A DNA stretch of 64,000 bases from Janthinobacterium sp. 64 (GCF_002813325.1 NZ_PHUG01000001.1:4898001-4962000), one strand, 5' to 3'. Shown: positions 9,901 through 18,299, counted from the stretch's first letter. Program-made: numbers and translations. The notes: a model not told the origin generated them from the sequence alone.

Positions 9901-10068
9901 CTGAAGGTCGATGTCTTCAACTTGTTCAACAAGCAAACGGCGCAGACCATCGACGAGACCTACAACGTCGACAGCACAACCAGCATCTCGCCAACCTACG
10001 GTCGCGTCATCAGCTACACGGCGCCACGTGCGGTCAAGCTGACCGCTGAGTACAACTACAAGTTCTAA
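6994..10068 (+). CDS. Oar-like TonB-dependent outer-membrane receptor with carboxypeptidase-regulatory-like N-domain
   Basis: An outer-membrane active-transport receptor of 1024 residues. It has a signal peptide (about residues 1-30, ending in AIAQS) and then a carboxypeptidase-regulatory-like beta-sandwich domain (about 35-105, GSIFGRVDSPAGATVVLLN). A TonB-box-like VQAVQVTGRRSRIDV precedes the plug domain (about 125-245), which includes ELPFGAIAQAQILTGGFGAEFG and GGVVNVTTKSGTN. A 22-strand-type barrel follows and ends in Phe (EYNYKF), the usual signal for barrel assembly. The N-terminal regulatory domain, long barrel and Oar-type plug set it apart from the other six receptors in this window. 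The ATG at 6994 fits the signal peptide and follows an AGGAA at 6983-6987; frame upstream of it is non-coding leader. The substrate is unknown; relatives are linked to large peptides or glycans. Confidence 0.9.
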   Translation: MLRKTVLVRALSIAFSAAALSVAVTPAAIAQSNAAGSIFGRVDSPAGATVVLLNTDTGAKRSVTPDAAGRYTASGMAPGHYKIDLMRDGAVVSSTETDVIVGQGVDASFAAAATAVQAVQVTGRRSRIDVSSSNNGATFTAKELAKLPIAQTVDAIIQLAPNTTRADSRYAAGASFGGGGASENAYYINGFPTTNPLTQLGASELPFGAIAQAQILTGGFGAEFGRSVGGVVNVTTKSGTNNWEFGASASITPNSLRSKQKDSYYPVTGAAENKATDGTLFRKNSTNSQTEKSYGAYLGGPIIKDKLFMFLAIEAKKNDKENTNADSSAVGTRTSPANGSTGWESRQDTVDRYLAKFDWNVTDNHRLELTLMGDTGKEDRQLSGYDYANGQRGPMTASQHYKNNSAYGPSVGAETQILRYTGNLTDALTVNALFGRSKTPSSNRYDQVGSAPVDKFQVIADSNVRAPGLNYSSPQLLSGSVASNDSTSKITSNRLDLEYKVGSHTLRAGLDNNKLTSSDVGDYYGGGGIWRYAKAKSGTANVALGPVTTTTTANPNAGALAAQGYYVSKRLQNSLTDAKSEQTAQYLEDRYQVTKDVLVTAGLRNEGFKNVNGAGETFLEVKSIISPRLSAVWDVHGDASLKVFGSAGRYALQIPTHLAVRGGSASVLTRQGFTYTGTDQYGQPTGLIAMAPAYSVNNELGQPKDPKTVTATDIKATYQDEITLGFEKAFSPSLNFGAKVTYRQLKATIDDYCDTRLIDAYAVDHKINTDNYAGFTCASFNPGKDNTFLVDYAGTRSNYTVVSLTKQQLGFDDAKRTYTALDLFAEHPFRNGWYGRVNYTWSRSKGNTEGQTRSDNAQTDVAATSTWDNPELMVGANGLLPNDREHQIKAFGFYEFATEWTVGANGLLASGRPKNCFGWNPNVPGEVDYSSVYFYCDKPVPRGTSGRLPWDVRLDMNLAYRPQLVKGLTLKVDVFNLFNKQTAQTIDETYNVDSTTSISPTYGRVISYTAPRAVKLTAEYNYKF

Positions 10069-10166
10069 GCGACTTGCGCCACGGCGCGGACGGCAGCGAT
10101 GCCGCCCGCGCCTGGCGACAAAAAATCCGCCGGCGTGAGCCAGCGGGTAATGAGATGGTCACCTTC

Positions 10167-10200
10167 CACCCTATAAGTTACTAAACTTATAGGGTGTTTT
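10167..10200 (+). terminator. Intrinsic terminator of the Oar-like receptor gene
   Basis: A perfect 13-bp inverted repeat (10167-10179 pairing with 10184-10196) with a four-base loop is followed directly by a short T run. It lies about 100 bases after the receptor stop codon. Confidence 0.85.
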
Positions 10201-10293
10201 CATTTCTGAAGGCGCCATCATGGAAAACGTCACGCTGCAGGCCTGTTCCGGAGCGCACTGCATGGTCCGGCATCGGTCCGATCACGGCCAGCG

Positions 10294-10467
10294 CTACATG
10301 CCGTCCCACAATGGGCCGAAGGTGGCCAGCGCCGTCAGGTCCGCCGTTTCCGTGCGCAGGATGCGCGGCCCCATGGACAGTCCGATTGCACCGGCGGCCA
10401 GCGCCGCTTTTTCTTCCGCTTCCGAAAATCCCCCTTCCGGCCCCACCATCACGGTGATCGCTTGCGG
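10294..10467 (-). pseudogene. Degenerate 3' fragment of rsmE (second copy)
   Basis: These 174 bases align without any gap to the last 58 codons of the intact rsmE (14210-14383). I counted 21 differences, about 88% identity. The stop codon is kept (TAG instead of TAA) and no in-frame stop interrupts the fragment, but the first three quarters of the gene, including the start, are absent. A conserved C-terminal Gly is replaced near TADLTALAT, where the intact gene reads TAGLTALAT. It cannot encode a working methyltransferase. It abuts a tkt fragment 23 bases downstream, so both are read as remnants of one rearranged block. Confidence 0.85.
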
Positions 10468-10490
10468 TACAGGTACTCGACGAGCAACGG

Positions 10491-10680
10491 AGCGCCGCTA
10501 TCGCTTCCTGCGTAGAAAAGAAGGAAAACATCGCCGCGCGCAAGGCTGGCCAGAACGCCATCCAGGCACTGGCCTCATCGCTGCCAGAACTGCTCGGCAG
10601 CTTGGCCAACCTGACCGGTTTGAACCTGAGCAACTGGAAAGAGTGCGGGGCCGTGCGTTCGGGCCAGCCTGGCGACCAAA
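10491..10680 (+). pseudogene. Degenerate internal fragment of transketolase gene (second copy)
   Basis: These 190 bases align without gaps to bases 19478-19667 of the intact tkt gene (codons 344-407). I counted 23 differences, about 88% identity. The frame is still open, but about half of the altered codons change the amino acid, and the conserved motif [10 protein letters not shown] has become GSLANLTGLN. Neither the 5' nor the 3' part of tkt is present. The equal divergence and close spacing with the rsmE fragment suggest that one event brought in or duplicated both, followed by loss of the DNA between them. Confidence 0.85.
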
Positions 10681-11057
10681 TTTTTACGCATCAGTGATTG
10701 CTTTGCCGGATCTTGCGTCGGTGCCGTGCGGCCGGCTTTGGTTTCCTGTGCCCCAATGGTCACTGCGCGCCCGCAATTGCATGGAGCGCCTGCAGTCCTG
10801 CATGGTGCTTTCATTGTGTTGTTTTATGTGCGTGAAGGTGCGAAGCAAGCATTTCTGATTGACAACATTGCAGCGTCATGGTCAACTGGAATGCTTGTGG
10901 TGGCTTTTATAGCTATAGCTGCCCGAGTCCCTGCTTATGCGCGTTGCTCACTCCTCTCCCGGTGCCACTTGTTGTGCACCTGCCACTTTGCTTGTCCCTG
11001 TTCTACGTATGTAAAAATCCTTACTGTTGTAAATAAGTGTAACTTCTATGGATATAT
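10681..11057. other. Unassigned intergenic DNA after the rsmE/tkt remnants
   Basis: I see no supported gene here. Short open frames on both strands lack ribosome binding sites and family resemblance. The first part may be further decayed remnant DNA, because the similarity to tkt stops abruptly at 10680. The last 100 bases become AT-rich and lead into the receptor promoter. Confidence 0.4.
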
Positions 11058-11190
11058 TTGACAATTTAGGTAGGGAAATGTTCTAGTGTATCCACTAGGC
11101 AAAATGTCCATCACATTTTGTAAAAACAAGCCGGGGGTGAACGGCGATCCTAGCTCGGGTTGCCAAGGAATTGAACCCACAGTTCCTTGG
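11058..11190 (+). promoter_or_regulatory. Candidate promoter with overlapping palindrome and structured leader before TBDR gene
   Basis: A TTGACA at 11058-11063 lies 18 bases before TCTAGT (11082-11087). A 6-bp inverted repeat (11083-11088 with 11093-11098) overlaps the -10 element and the expected start point, a typical place for an operator. Two further perfect 8-bp inverted repeats follow in the leader: 11100-11107 with 11113-11120, and 11163-11170 with 11183-11190. The regulator is unknown. The promoter is a prediction from hexamers only. Confidence 0.4.
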
Positions 11191-11245
11191 TCAACAGTCA
11201 GTTCTATAAGAGCAAGCTGTGAGAGTGGCTTGTACGGAGAAAAAA

Positions 11246-14104
11246 TTGGTTAAGAAAATTGTATTGAAACGTAGTGTCGTTGCAGTAGCACTTACGCTGG
11301 CATCGTCCCACATGGTGGCGATTGCGCAAGAGGTGTCCGCCGACCCCGCCGTGCAAAAAGTGCTGGTGACCGGATCGAACATTAAACGTTCCGAAAAGGA
11401 AGGTTCCTCCCCGGTCCAGACTCTCAATGCCAAGCAGATCGCCGCGACTGGCGCCAACACTGTATCTGAGCTGTTGCACTCGATCCCCGCCTTCGGCTCG
11501 GGCTCCTCGGTGGACGTGACGGACGGCGGTTTCTCGCGCGGTGCGGCCACGGCGTCGCTGCGTGGCCTGGGTTCGTCGTCTACACTGGTCCTGTTGAACG
11601 GCCGCCGCATCACGGCATCCGCTTACGCCGACCCGAATCAGGGCAAATCGGCGGTCTATGACTTGAACAGCATTCCGGTTTCCGCGATTGAACGCGTTGA
11701 AGTGTTCAAGGATGGTGCCTCGGCTGTGTACGGTTCCGACGCGATCGCCGGTGTGGTCAACTTCATTACCAAGACCAATTACACGGGTGCTGAATTGACT
11801 GCCAGCATCAGTGCCAACGATGATGGCGAGTTTGCACGCCAGAATCTCAGTGGTATCTTCGGCTTCGGCAAGGACCGTTTCAACGCTTTCGTCAGCTTCG
11901 ACGTTGCCAAGCGCGACAGCACCTTGATCAAGAACGTCAACGACGTTGAAAAAGGCATGTACGCGGACATCAACGGTCGCCTGAACCCGTTTGCGAGCAG
12001 CCTGACCACGTCGCCTTTCTTCTATGCCGAGCGTACGCCGGGCGGCAATAACTTCGCCAATACGTACGCCTTGCGCGCACAGGTCAAGAACCGCCTGGAT
12101 TGCCCGGTCTCGGAGCAAATCACGGGCGACCGCGCACTGCACAACCTGTCCGCAACGGATACGCTTGTTGGCCGTACCTTCTGTAATTTCAACACCAACG
12201 ATTACGCGGAAGCGCAAAGCGAAGGCAAGGACGCCAACGTGCTGTCGCGCGCCACGTATGAAATCACGCCGAACATGACCGCGTTTGCGGAAGTGGGCTA
12301 TAGCCGTTCGGAACGCACCTATCTGCGCGTGCCAACGGCATTCCGCAGCGTGTCGGCTTCGACGGTATTCCTGCGTGACGCTGCTCCGCAGAAATTTCAG
12401 TTGATCTTGCCTGTGGGCCACCCTGACAATCCGTTCCCGACGCAGCGCTCCGCAGTCGGCTACCGTGTCAGCGCTCCTGGCGGCGCCGTCAACACCAATG
12501 AAACCTACCGCGTGCTGGCCGGTTTGCGCGGCACCGTCGGCGAATGGGATTGGGAAACGGGCCTGCTGTGGAATCGCGCCGAGCGCGAAGAGCAGTGGTT
12601 TGGCCAATTGTATCGTCCAACCCTGGAAAAAGTAATGACCCAGGGCTGGACTCTGGCTCAAGTCAACGCCGATCCTACTGTGACGCGTGACCTGACCAAC
12701 CGCGGTTTTGCCCAGGTTGCCCAGGTTGATGCCAAAGCCAGTACTGCCTTCGGCCAGCTGGGCGGCGGCCAGGTAGGCGTGGCGTTTGGTGCTGAATTCC
12801 GTCAAGAAAAAATCGGCCTGACACCGGACATGGCAACGCAGCGCGGCGAGATCGTCGGCCTGGCCAACTCGATCGCCGATGGCGAACGCAAGGTCAGCTC
12901 CGCCTTCTTTGAAGTACGTACGCCGTGGACCAAGAACTTTGAAATGGACTTTGCTGGCCGTTACGACAAATACCCTAACCTGAAGGGCAATTTCGTACCT
13001 AAAGTGGGCGGCAAGCTGACGGTCAACGATCAAGTTGCCATCCGCAGTACCTACGCGGAAGGTTTCCGTGCTCCTGCACTGACGCAAGTGTCGCCAGGCG
13101 GCGTGCAGTCTTTCCAGACTGTCACGGATTCGCTGCGCTGCCCGGATGGTGTCAATCCAGTCGCCGGCGCGGATAAGACCGATTGCGCCAAGGGTATTTC
13201 CAGCCTGTCGGCAGCAACGCCTGACCTGCGTCCTGAAAAGTCGAAGAGCTACTCGCTGGGCCTGATCCTCGCGCCGACCAAAGACATCGACGTGCTGATC
13301 GACTACTACCGCATCAAGAAGGTCGATGAGACCGCCTTGTTCAGCGCGCAGTACATGATCGAACACGCTGACCGCTATCCAAGCAGCGTTGTGCGCGACT
13401 CCAATCCAGCCAACCAGTTGGTTGATGGCAGCGGCAAGCCGATCGCCAATAGCGGCCCGATCTATCAGGTCAACCGTTCGTATGTGAACCAGGGCAGCAC
13501 AGAGGTGAAGGGTTTGGACGTTGAAGTCGCCTTCCGCAAATCGCTGGGCGACATGGGTCGTCTGACCGCCAACCTGAACTGGAGCTATCTGATCAGCTTC
13601 AAGCGCGCCGAGCGCCCAGGTGAGGTGGCGACCAATACCGCAGGCTCTGCAGGTGGTCTGTCGGACTGGGCAACGTCGGTGGGCGATAACCCGAAGAACC
13701 GCGCCAACATGTCCGTCAACTGGACGCGTGGCGATCACTCGCTGACCACTTCGGTTGATTTCGTTGGTCCGGTATCGTTGCTGCGCCGTAGTGACAATGA
13801 CGTGGTCTACGAGAAGCCATACTGCCAGTACGGCACGGGCCAGCCTTCGACCGCATACGGCCTGGAAGGCTTGCCGAAGTTCAGCAACTACATCACGAAC
13901 TGCGACGTGAAGAGCTGGACCACGACCAACCTGGCCTACTCGTACACGGGTTTCAAGGACATGACCTTGTCGTTCAACATCAAGAACCTCTTTGATGTGA
14001 AAGCGCCATACGATCCACGTTACCCGGTTGAAGGCTTCAACTCCCAGATGCACAACGGTCAAGGCCGTTACTTCCGCGTGAGTGCCAACTACCACTTCAT
14101 GTAA
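11246..14104 (+). CDS. TonB-dependent receptor (barrel ends in Phe-Met)
   Basis: An outer-membrane receptor of about 952 residues. The TTG at 11246 is chosen because GGAGA lies five bases upstream and the product then starts with a compact signal peptide (MVKKIVLKRSVVAVALTLA, cleavage after AIAQ). Longer frames from GTG codons upstream would spoil the signal. The TonB-box/plug start VLVTGSNIKRSEKE, the plug motif LVLLNGRR and the segment AIERVEVFKDGASAVYGSDA mark the same subfamily as five other receptors here. The C-terminal barrel has the family segment GFRAPAL and a late LFDVKAPYDP. The last strand reads SANYHFM, placing Met after the usual terminal Phe. It is convergent with rsmE and shares a two-way terminator with it. 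Substrate unknown. Confidence 0.9.
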   Translation: MVKKIVLKRSVVAVALTLASSHMVAIAQEVSADPAVQKVLVTGSNIKRSEKEGSSPVQTLNAKQIAATGANTVSELLHSIPAFGSGSSVDVTDGGFSRGAATASLRGLGSSSTLVLLNGRRITASAYADPNQGKSAVYDLNSIPVSAIERVEVFKDGASAVYGSDAIAGVVNFITKTNYTGAELTASISANDDGEFARQNLSGIFGFGKDRFNAFVSFDVAKRDSTLIKNVNDVEKGMYADINGRLNPFASSLTTSPFFYAERTPGGNNFANTYALRAQVKNRLDCPVSEQITGDRALHNLSATDTLVGRTFCNFNTNDYAEAQSEGKDANVLSRATYEITPNMTAFAEVGYSRSERTYLRVPTAFRSVSASTVFLRDAAPQKFQLILPVGHPDNPFPTQRSAVGYRVSAPGGAVNTNETYRVLAGLRGTVGEWDWETGLLWNRAEREEQWFGQLYRPTLEKVMTQGWTLAQVNADPTVTRDLTNRGFAQVAQVDAKASTAFGQLGGGQVGVAFGAEFRQEKIGLTPDMATQRGEIVGLANSIADGERKVSSAFFEVRTPWTKNFEMDFAGRYDKYPNLKGNFVPKVGGKLTVNDQVAIRSTYAEGFRAPALTQVSPGGVQSFQTVTDSLRCPDGVNPVAGADKTDCAKGISSLSAATPDLRPEKSKSYSLGLILAPTKDIDVLIDYYRIKKVDETALFSAQYMIEHADRYPSSVVRDSNPANQLVDGSGKPIANSGPIYQVNRSYVNQGSTEVKGLDVEVAFRKSLGDMGRLTANLNWSYLISFKRAERPGEVATNTAGSAGGLSDWATSVGDNPKNRANMSVNWTRGDHSLTTSVDFVGPVSLLRRSDNDVVYEKPYCQYGTGQPSTAYGLEGLPKFSNYITNCDVKSWTTTNLAYSYTGFKDMTLSFNIKNLFDVKAPYDPRYPVEGFNSQMHNGQGRYFRVSANYHFM

Positions 14105-14154
14105 TCGATCCTTGCTGTCGTGCCTGCACGCCGGCATACAGGCATGTCTGGTAT

Positions 14155-14191
14155 AAAAAAGCCACCCGATTTGTAGTCGGGTGGCTTTTTT
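14155..14191. terminator. Bidirectional intrinsic terminator between receptor gene and rsmE
   Basis: A perfect 9-bp stem (14161-14169 with 14177-14185) is flanked by an A run on the left and a T run on the right. It can therefore end the receptor transcript on the plus strand and the rsmE transcript on the minus strand. Confidence 0.9.
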
Positions 14192-14209
14192 CATGCAGGC
14201 GCTGCTTTT

Positions 14210-14935
14210 TTACATGCCGCCCCACAAGGCGCCCAGGGTGGCCAGCGCCGTCAGGCCCGCCGTCTCGGTGCGCAGGATGCGTGGCCCCATCGACAGGCCG
14301 ATGGCGCCGGCGGCCAGGGCGGCTTTTTCTTCCGCTTCCGAAAACCCGCCTTCCGGTCCCACCATCACCGTAATCGCTTGCGGCGGCTGGTGACGCGCCC
14401 AGTCGGCCAGCGACTGCTGCGCGCGCGGCGTCAGGATGACGCGCTTATGCAAATCTTGCTGGCTGGTCCAGCTATTGAAGTCTTGCAATGGCGCCAGCTG
14501 GGCCAGCCGGTTGCGTCCGCATTGTTCCGAGGCGGAAACGATGATGCCTTGCCAGTGCGCGAGCTTTTTCTCGGCCCGCTCGCTGGACAGGCGCACCACG
14601 CAGCGCTGTGCCGCCAGCGGCACGATGCCCGCCGCGCCCAGTTCGATGGCTTTTTCGATGATCCAGTCCATTTTCGAGGCTTCCGGCAATGCCTGCGCCA
14701 GGGTCACGGCGTATGGCAGTTCCGCTTCGCGCGCCGTGTGGGACTTCAGTTCGGCGCTGGCGCGTTTTTTCTCGACGTTGCACAAGACAGCCGTGTACTC
14801 GCCGCCCTCGCCATTGAAGACGGTGATGGCCTCGCCCGGCACAAGGCGCACCACGTGGACGTGGTGGGCGACGGCGTCGGGCAGAGCGATGGTGGCGCCT
14901 ATGGCGAGTGGTTGGGGACAGAAAAAACGCGGCAT
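14210..14935 (-). CDS. rsmE: 16S rRNA (uracil(1498)-N3)-methyltransferase RsmE
   Basis: RsmE uses S-adenosylmethionine to methylate N3 of U1498 in the decoding centre of 16S rRNA. The 241-residue length is normal. The N-terminal PUA-like RNA-binding part (about 1-70) begins MPRFFCPQPLAIGATIALPD. The SPOUT-class methyltransferase domain follows, with the knot motifs VMVGPEGGFSEAEE (about residues 175-190) and LSMGPRILRTETAGLTAL near the C-terminus, where the cofactor is bound. The gene is convergent with a TBDR gene and ends at a shared terminator. A partial, decayed second copy of its 3' end lies about 3.9 kb to the left. The family assignment is firm. Confidence 0.95.
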   Translation of the reverse strand: MPRFFCPQPLAIGATIALPDAVAHHVHVVRLVPGEAITVFNGEGGEYTAVLCNVEKKRASAELKSHTAREAELPYAVTLAQALPEASKMDWIIEKAIELGAAGIVPLAAQRCVVRLSSERAEKKLAHWQGIIVSASEQCGRNRLAQLAPLQDFNSWTSQQDLHKRVILTPRAQQSLADWARHQPPQAITVMVGPEGGFSEAEEKAALAAGAIGLSMGPRILRTETAGLTALATLGALWGGM

Positions 14936-15466
14936 GCAACATCCTGGCGGAGAGAATCAATGGGAGGTGCCGCGCCGCGCGCGGGTAGGGCGCGCGCGGC
15001 TGCGACTCGAGGTTGCAATTTTAGTGCCGCTGCGCGCGGTCGGGTGAAATTCTTGCCGCTGCGCTTGCGCGCGGTGCATCCGGGGCGGGAAAATGTGTGG
15101 AGATAGCAAGCTGACTAAAAACGAAATGTTGTTTTTTGATTTTATAAACCATTGCATAATTGACAGTGATGCTTTTAGCATGGTTATATGACTATACAAG
15201 TTGTGTTGAACGACATCAATTGTTACCGGCAATGTGTCCGTGATGTGATTCGGTATGGCATGGGGAGACGCCGCACGTTTCAATGCCTGGGTGAATGACC
15301 CCGGGCGCGATGCAGCCAGCTTAAATTGGTTGGAAAAGCATGACGCGGTAGCTGTAACGGGAGGGCCTTGCAGTTTTTCGCAAGACCATGAGAGATTTAA
15401 GTGATTATAAAAATATAAACTAATCGCTTATCAAGTGATATCAGGGATCATGAAAAGGAATAAATT
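14936..15466. other. Divergent intergenic region between rsmE and a TBDR gene
   Basis: About 530 bases contain promoters for both directions. A TTGACA occurs at 15160-15165, with AT-rich -10 candidates near 15184-15190. Close to the receptor start, an imperfect inverted repeat (15423-15429 with 15433-15439, ATCGCTT/AAGTGAT) could be an operator. No gene is supported. Confidence 0.35.
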
Positions 15467-18205
15467 ATGATGTGTCGCGAAAAAAAGAGTGTGCAGGTGG
15501 TGAGATTGGCGTTGGCCGCGTTCGCCGGCGTTGCAACGATGAGCGTGCACGCGCAGGAGGCGATCGATGCGCCGGTGCCTAAGGTGCAGCGCGTCGAAAT
15601 CACCGGTTCGAGTATCAAGCGCATCGAAGCCGAAGGTATTTCCCCGATCACCGTGATGACGCGTGAATCGATCGCCCGCTCGGGCGCGACGTCGGTGCTG
15701 GACCTGATGCGCAACCTGACTGCTGCGGGCGGTAACGGCGGTGAGCTGGCGACATCGGGTTCCTTCCGCAACGGCGCCACCAGCGTCTCTCTGCGCGGTC
15801 TGCCGACCCTCATCCTGTTGAACGGCTATCGCCTGCCGGCGTCCGGTTCGGACGAGTACAGCGGCCAGACCTCGGTCGATCTGAACGCCATTCCGCTGTC
15901 GGCCATCGAGCGCATCGACGTGCTCAAGGACGGCGCCTCGGCCATCTACGGCACCGATGCCGTCGGCGGCGTCATCAACTTCATCCTGCGCAAGGATTAC
16001 CAGGGCTTGACCCTCGACGCCAGCACCGGTTCGACCACCTATGGCGACGGGCAAAACCATAAAGTGTCCGTGTCCGGCGGTTTCGGCGACCGCGACGCGC
16101 AGAAATTCAACGTGACCTATTCGGCCTCGTACGAAAAAACCAGGGCCATCCACGGTGTCGATCGCGATTGGGCGAACAGTACCGATTTCACCGGCCACAA
16201 GGGCGGCCTGTATCAGGGTGGCGTCTACGGCGCCAAGGGCCGCGATCCCGGCACCATATCGCTGGGCGGTTCGCAGCGCATGGCCGATCCGGAGTGCGAC
16301 GCGGCCCACAGCAAGCCCTATCCGGATGCGCCGGAATGGGTGGCTGCGCCGAATCGCAGCTCTTGCATGTATTCCGCCGCTGAGTCGATAGACCTGGTGC
16401 GCCCGTCCACACGGTACGGCGGGGCGGTCACGGCGAACTGGGATTTGACGCCGGATGTGTCGCTGTTCGCCAATCTGTTTTACAACCACTTCGACACGCG
16501 CATCCAAGGTTCGCCGGCCTGGATCCAAAATGCCGACCGCTCCAACGTGCTGCGTGTGGCGGCGGACAACCCCTTCAATACCTACGGCGTGCCGGTCACG
16601 ATCCGTCGCCTCTTCCCTGCCGCCGAGGGCGGTACGGGCACCAATGTTGACACCACCTGGCTGGTCGGCGGCGCCACCGGCCGCGCTGCCAACTGGGATT
16701 GGACCGTGTCTGTGGGCCACAGCCAGGAGAAGGGCGAAACGCGCGTTTACGGCTCCTTCATGCACGATAAATTGCAGAGTTACCTGGAGCAGGGCAAGTT
16801 CAACCCCTTCGGCGGCAACCATAATTCGGAGCAGGTCATCAACGAACTGACGGCCGACCAGTACACCAAGACCAAGTCCTCGACGGACTTTGCCAAGGTG
16901 ACTGCTTCCAGCGAATTTGGCCAACTGCCCGGCGGCAAGATCGGTGTGGCCGTCGGTGCCGAGTACAAACGCGAGAAGCTCAGCTACGATCCGTCGCAGG
17001 CTTGGCGCGATGGCGCGATCGGCATCTATTCGACCCTGCGCGGCATCGACGGCTCTGAGTCGCTCGGCGCCGTGTTCGGCGAGTTGGCCCTGCCGCTGCT
17101 GAAAAACCTGGAAGCGCAAGCGGCCGTCCGCTATGATCGCTACCAGTTGGCTGGCGGTACCACCAACCCGAAGATTGGCCTGCGCTGGACCGCCTTGCCG
17201 ACCTTGATGTTCCGCACCAGCTACAGCACAGGTTTCCGCGCGCCGACGCTGTCGCAACGCTTTAACGAAGGCCGCGGCGGTTTCGTCGAGACCAAGGATC
17301 CGAAGCGTTGCATCGTGGGTGATGCGTATTTTGACACCGCTTGCAGCGGTTCGGCGCTGTCCCTGCTGTCCGGCACGAAGGACTTGAAGCCCGAAAAATC
17401 GAAGCAGTTCAACCTGGGCGTGGTCGCCGAACCGATCAAGAATCTGACGCTGGGTTTAACCTACTGGAATATCAAATGGAACGACCGGGTCGAGAATCTT
17501 GACAACGAAACCGTGTTGGCGGGCGAGGATGGTCAGTACAAGGACGCCGTCACGCGCTACGCCGTGACGGCGGAAGACCAGGAAAAGTATAACGCGCTGA
17601 GCGCCGCCCAGCGCGCGACGCTGGGTCCGTTGGTGGGTCGCCTGAAGCAGCTGCAGGTTGGCCTGATCAACCGCAGCAAGGTTGTCACCGATGGTTTGGA
17701 TGTCGAAGCATCCTATACGCTGCGCACGGCCGGGATGGGGCGTTTCAAAGTGTTCGGCGAGGCGAGCTACACGCTGTCCTACAACCGCGTGCTGCTGCCT
17801 GACGATCCGGCGATCAATTGCGCCAACAACACGGCGTGCGAGGCCGGTGAATATGGCTATCCCAAGCTGCTGGCCAAGCTGGGTGTCAACTGGGACCGCG
17901 GTGCTTGGGCGGCGACGACGAGCGCCAACTTCACCTCGCATTACCACGTGGACCGGACACCGTCGGAGACGATCAACCTCTACTACGACGAATACGCGAG
18001 CGGCCTGATGATCCCGAGCGCGACCCTGGTCGACGCCTCGCTGTCCTACAGCGGCTTCAAGAACCTGGTGCTGCGCGGTGGCGTCAATAACGTGTTCGAT
18101 CGTGCGCCAGCGTTCGATCCATCGTCGAACATCGGCTACGACATCGCCTACGGCAATCCGCGTGGCCGCTACATCTACATGTCGGCGTCGTACTCCTTCA
18201 AATGA
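15467..18205 (+). CDS. TonB-dependent receptor (barrel ends in Phe-Lys)
   Basis: A receptor of 912 residues. An AAGGA at 15455-15459 sits before the ATG at 15467. The signal peptide covers about residues 1-28 (ending in SVHAQ). The plug begins at VQRVEITGSSIKRIEAEG and continues through LILLNGYRLPASG and AIERIDVLKDGASAIYGTDA. The barrel includes the family element STGFRAPTLSQRF, a Cys pair around residues 615-625 (RCIVGDAYFDTACSG) and LKPEKSKQFNLG. The last residues are SASYSFK, so a Lys follows the terminal aromatic that barrel proteins normally end with. The reading NNVFDRAPAFDP near the end is shared with other members of this subfamily. It is monocistronic, followed by a strong hairpin terminator. 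Substrate unknown. Confidence 0.9.
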   Translation: MMCREKKSVQVVRLALAAFAGVATMSVHAQEAIDAPVPKVQRVEITGSSIKRIEAEGISPITVMTRESIARSGATSVLDLMRNLTAAGGNGGELATSGSFRNGATSVSLRGLPTLILLNGYRLPASGSDEYSGQTSVDLNAIPLSAIERIDVLKDGASAIYGTDAVGGVINFILRKDYQGLTLDASTGSTTYGDGQNHKVSVSGGFGDRDAQKFNVTYSASYEKTRAIHGVDRDWANSTDFTGHKGGLYQGGVYGAKGRDPGTISLGGSQRMADPECDAAHSKPYPDAPEWVAAPNRSSCMYSAAESIDLVRPSTRYGGAVTANWDLTPDVSLFANLFYNHFDTRIQGSPAWIQNADRSNVLRVAADNPFNTYGVPVTIRRLFPAAEGGTGTNVDTTWLVGGATGRAANWDWTVSVGHSQEKGETRVYGSFMHDKLQSYLEQGKFNPFGGNHNSEQVINELTADQYTKTKSSTDFAKVTASSEFGQLPGGKIGVAVGAEYKREKLSYDPSQAWRDGAIGIYSTLRGIDGSESLGAVFGELALPLLKNLEAQAAVRYDRYQLAGGTTNPKIGLRWTALPTLMFRTSYSTGFRAPTLSQRFNEGRGGFVETKDPKRCIVGDAYFDTACSGSALSLLSGTKDLKPEKSKQFNLGVVAEPIKNLTLGLTYWNIKWNDRVENLDNETVLAGEDGQYKDAVTRYAVTAEDQEKYNALSAAQRATLGPLVGRLKQLQVGLINRSKVVTDGLDVEASYTLRTAGMGRFKVFGEASYTLSYNRVLLPDDPAINCANNTACEAGEYGYPKLLAKLGVNWDRGAWAATTSANFTSHYHVDRTPSETINLYYDEYASGLMIPSATLVDASLSYSGFKNLVLRGGVNNVFDRAPAFDPSSNIGYDIAYGNPRGRYIYMSASYSFK

Positions 18206-18270
18206 CGTGAGGGTAGACTGACGGGTGGGGCGGGCCGATTTGCGGCGCGCTCCGCAGCGGCGTACGTCGC

Positions 18271-18299
18271 GAAAAACCGGGCCTGGCCCGGTTTTTTTT
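18271..18299. terminator. Intrinsic terminator after TBDR gene
   Basis: An 8-bp stem (18275-18282 with 18286-18293) with a three-base loop is followed by eight T residues. The A run on the left lets it work weakly in the other direction too. Confidence 0.85.

Noticed and set aside
10187..10633. Short frames on both strands in the rsmE/tkt remnant that could look like small genes
   Set aside because: Their coding look comes from the decayed rsmE and tkt fragments; starts and ends fall in unrelated joining sequence.
11204..14194. A fully open 996-codon frame on the minus strand opposite a receptor gene
   Set aside because: It mirrors the receptor codon usage, has no family motif or ribosome binding site, and ends inside the adjoining terminator region; the plus-strand receptor is unambiguous.
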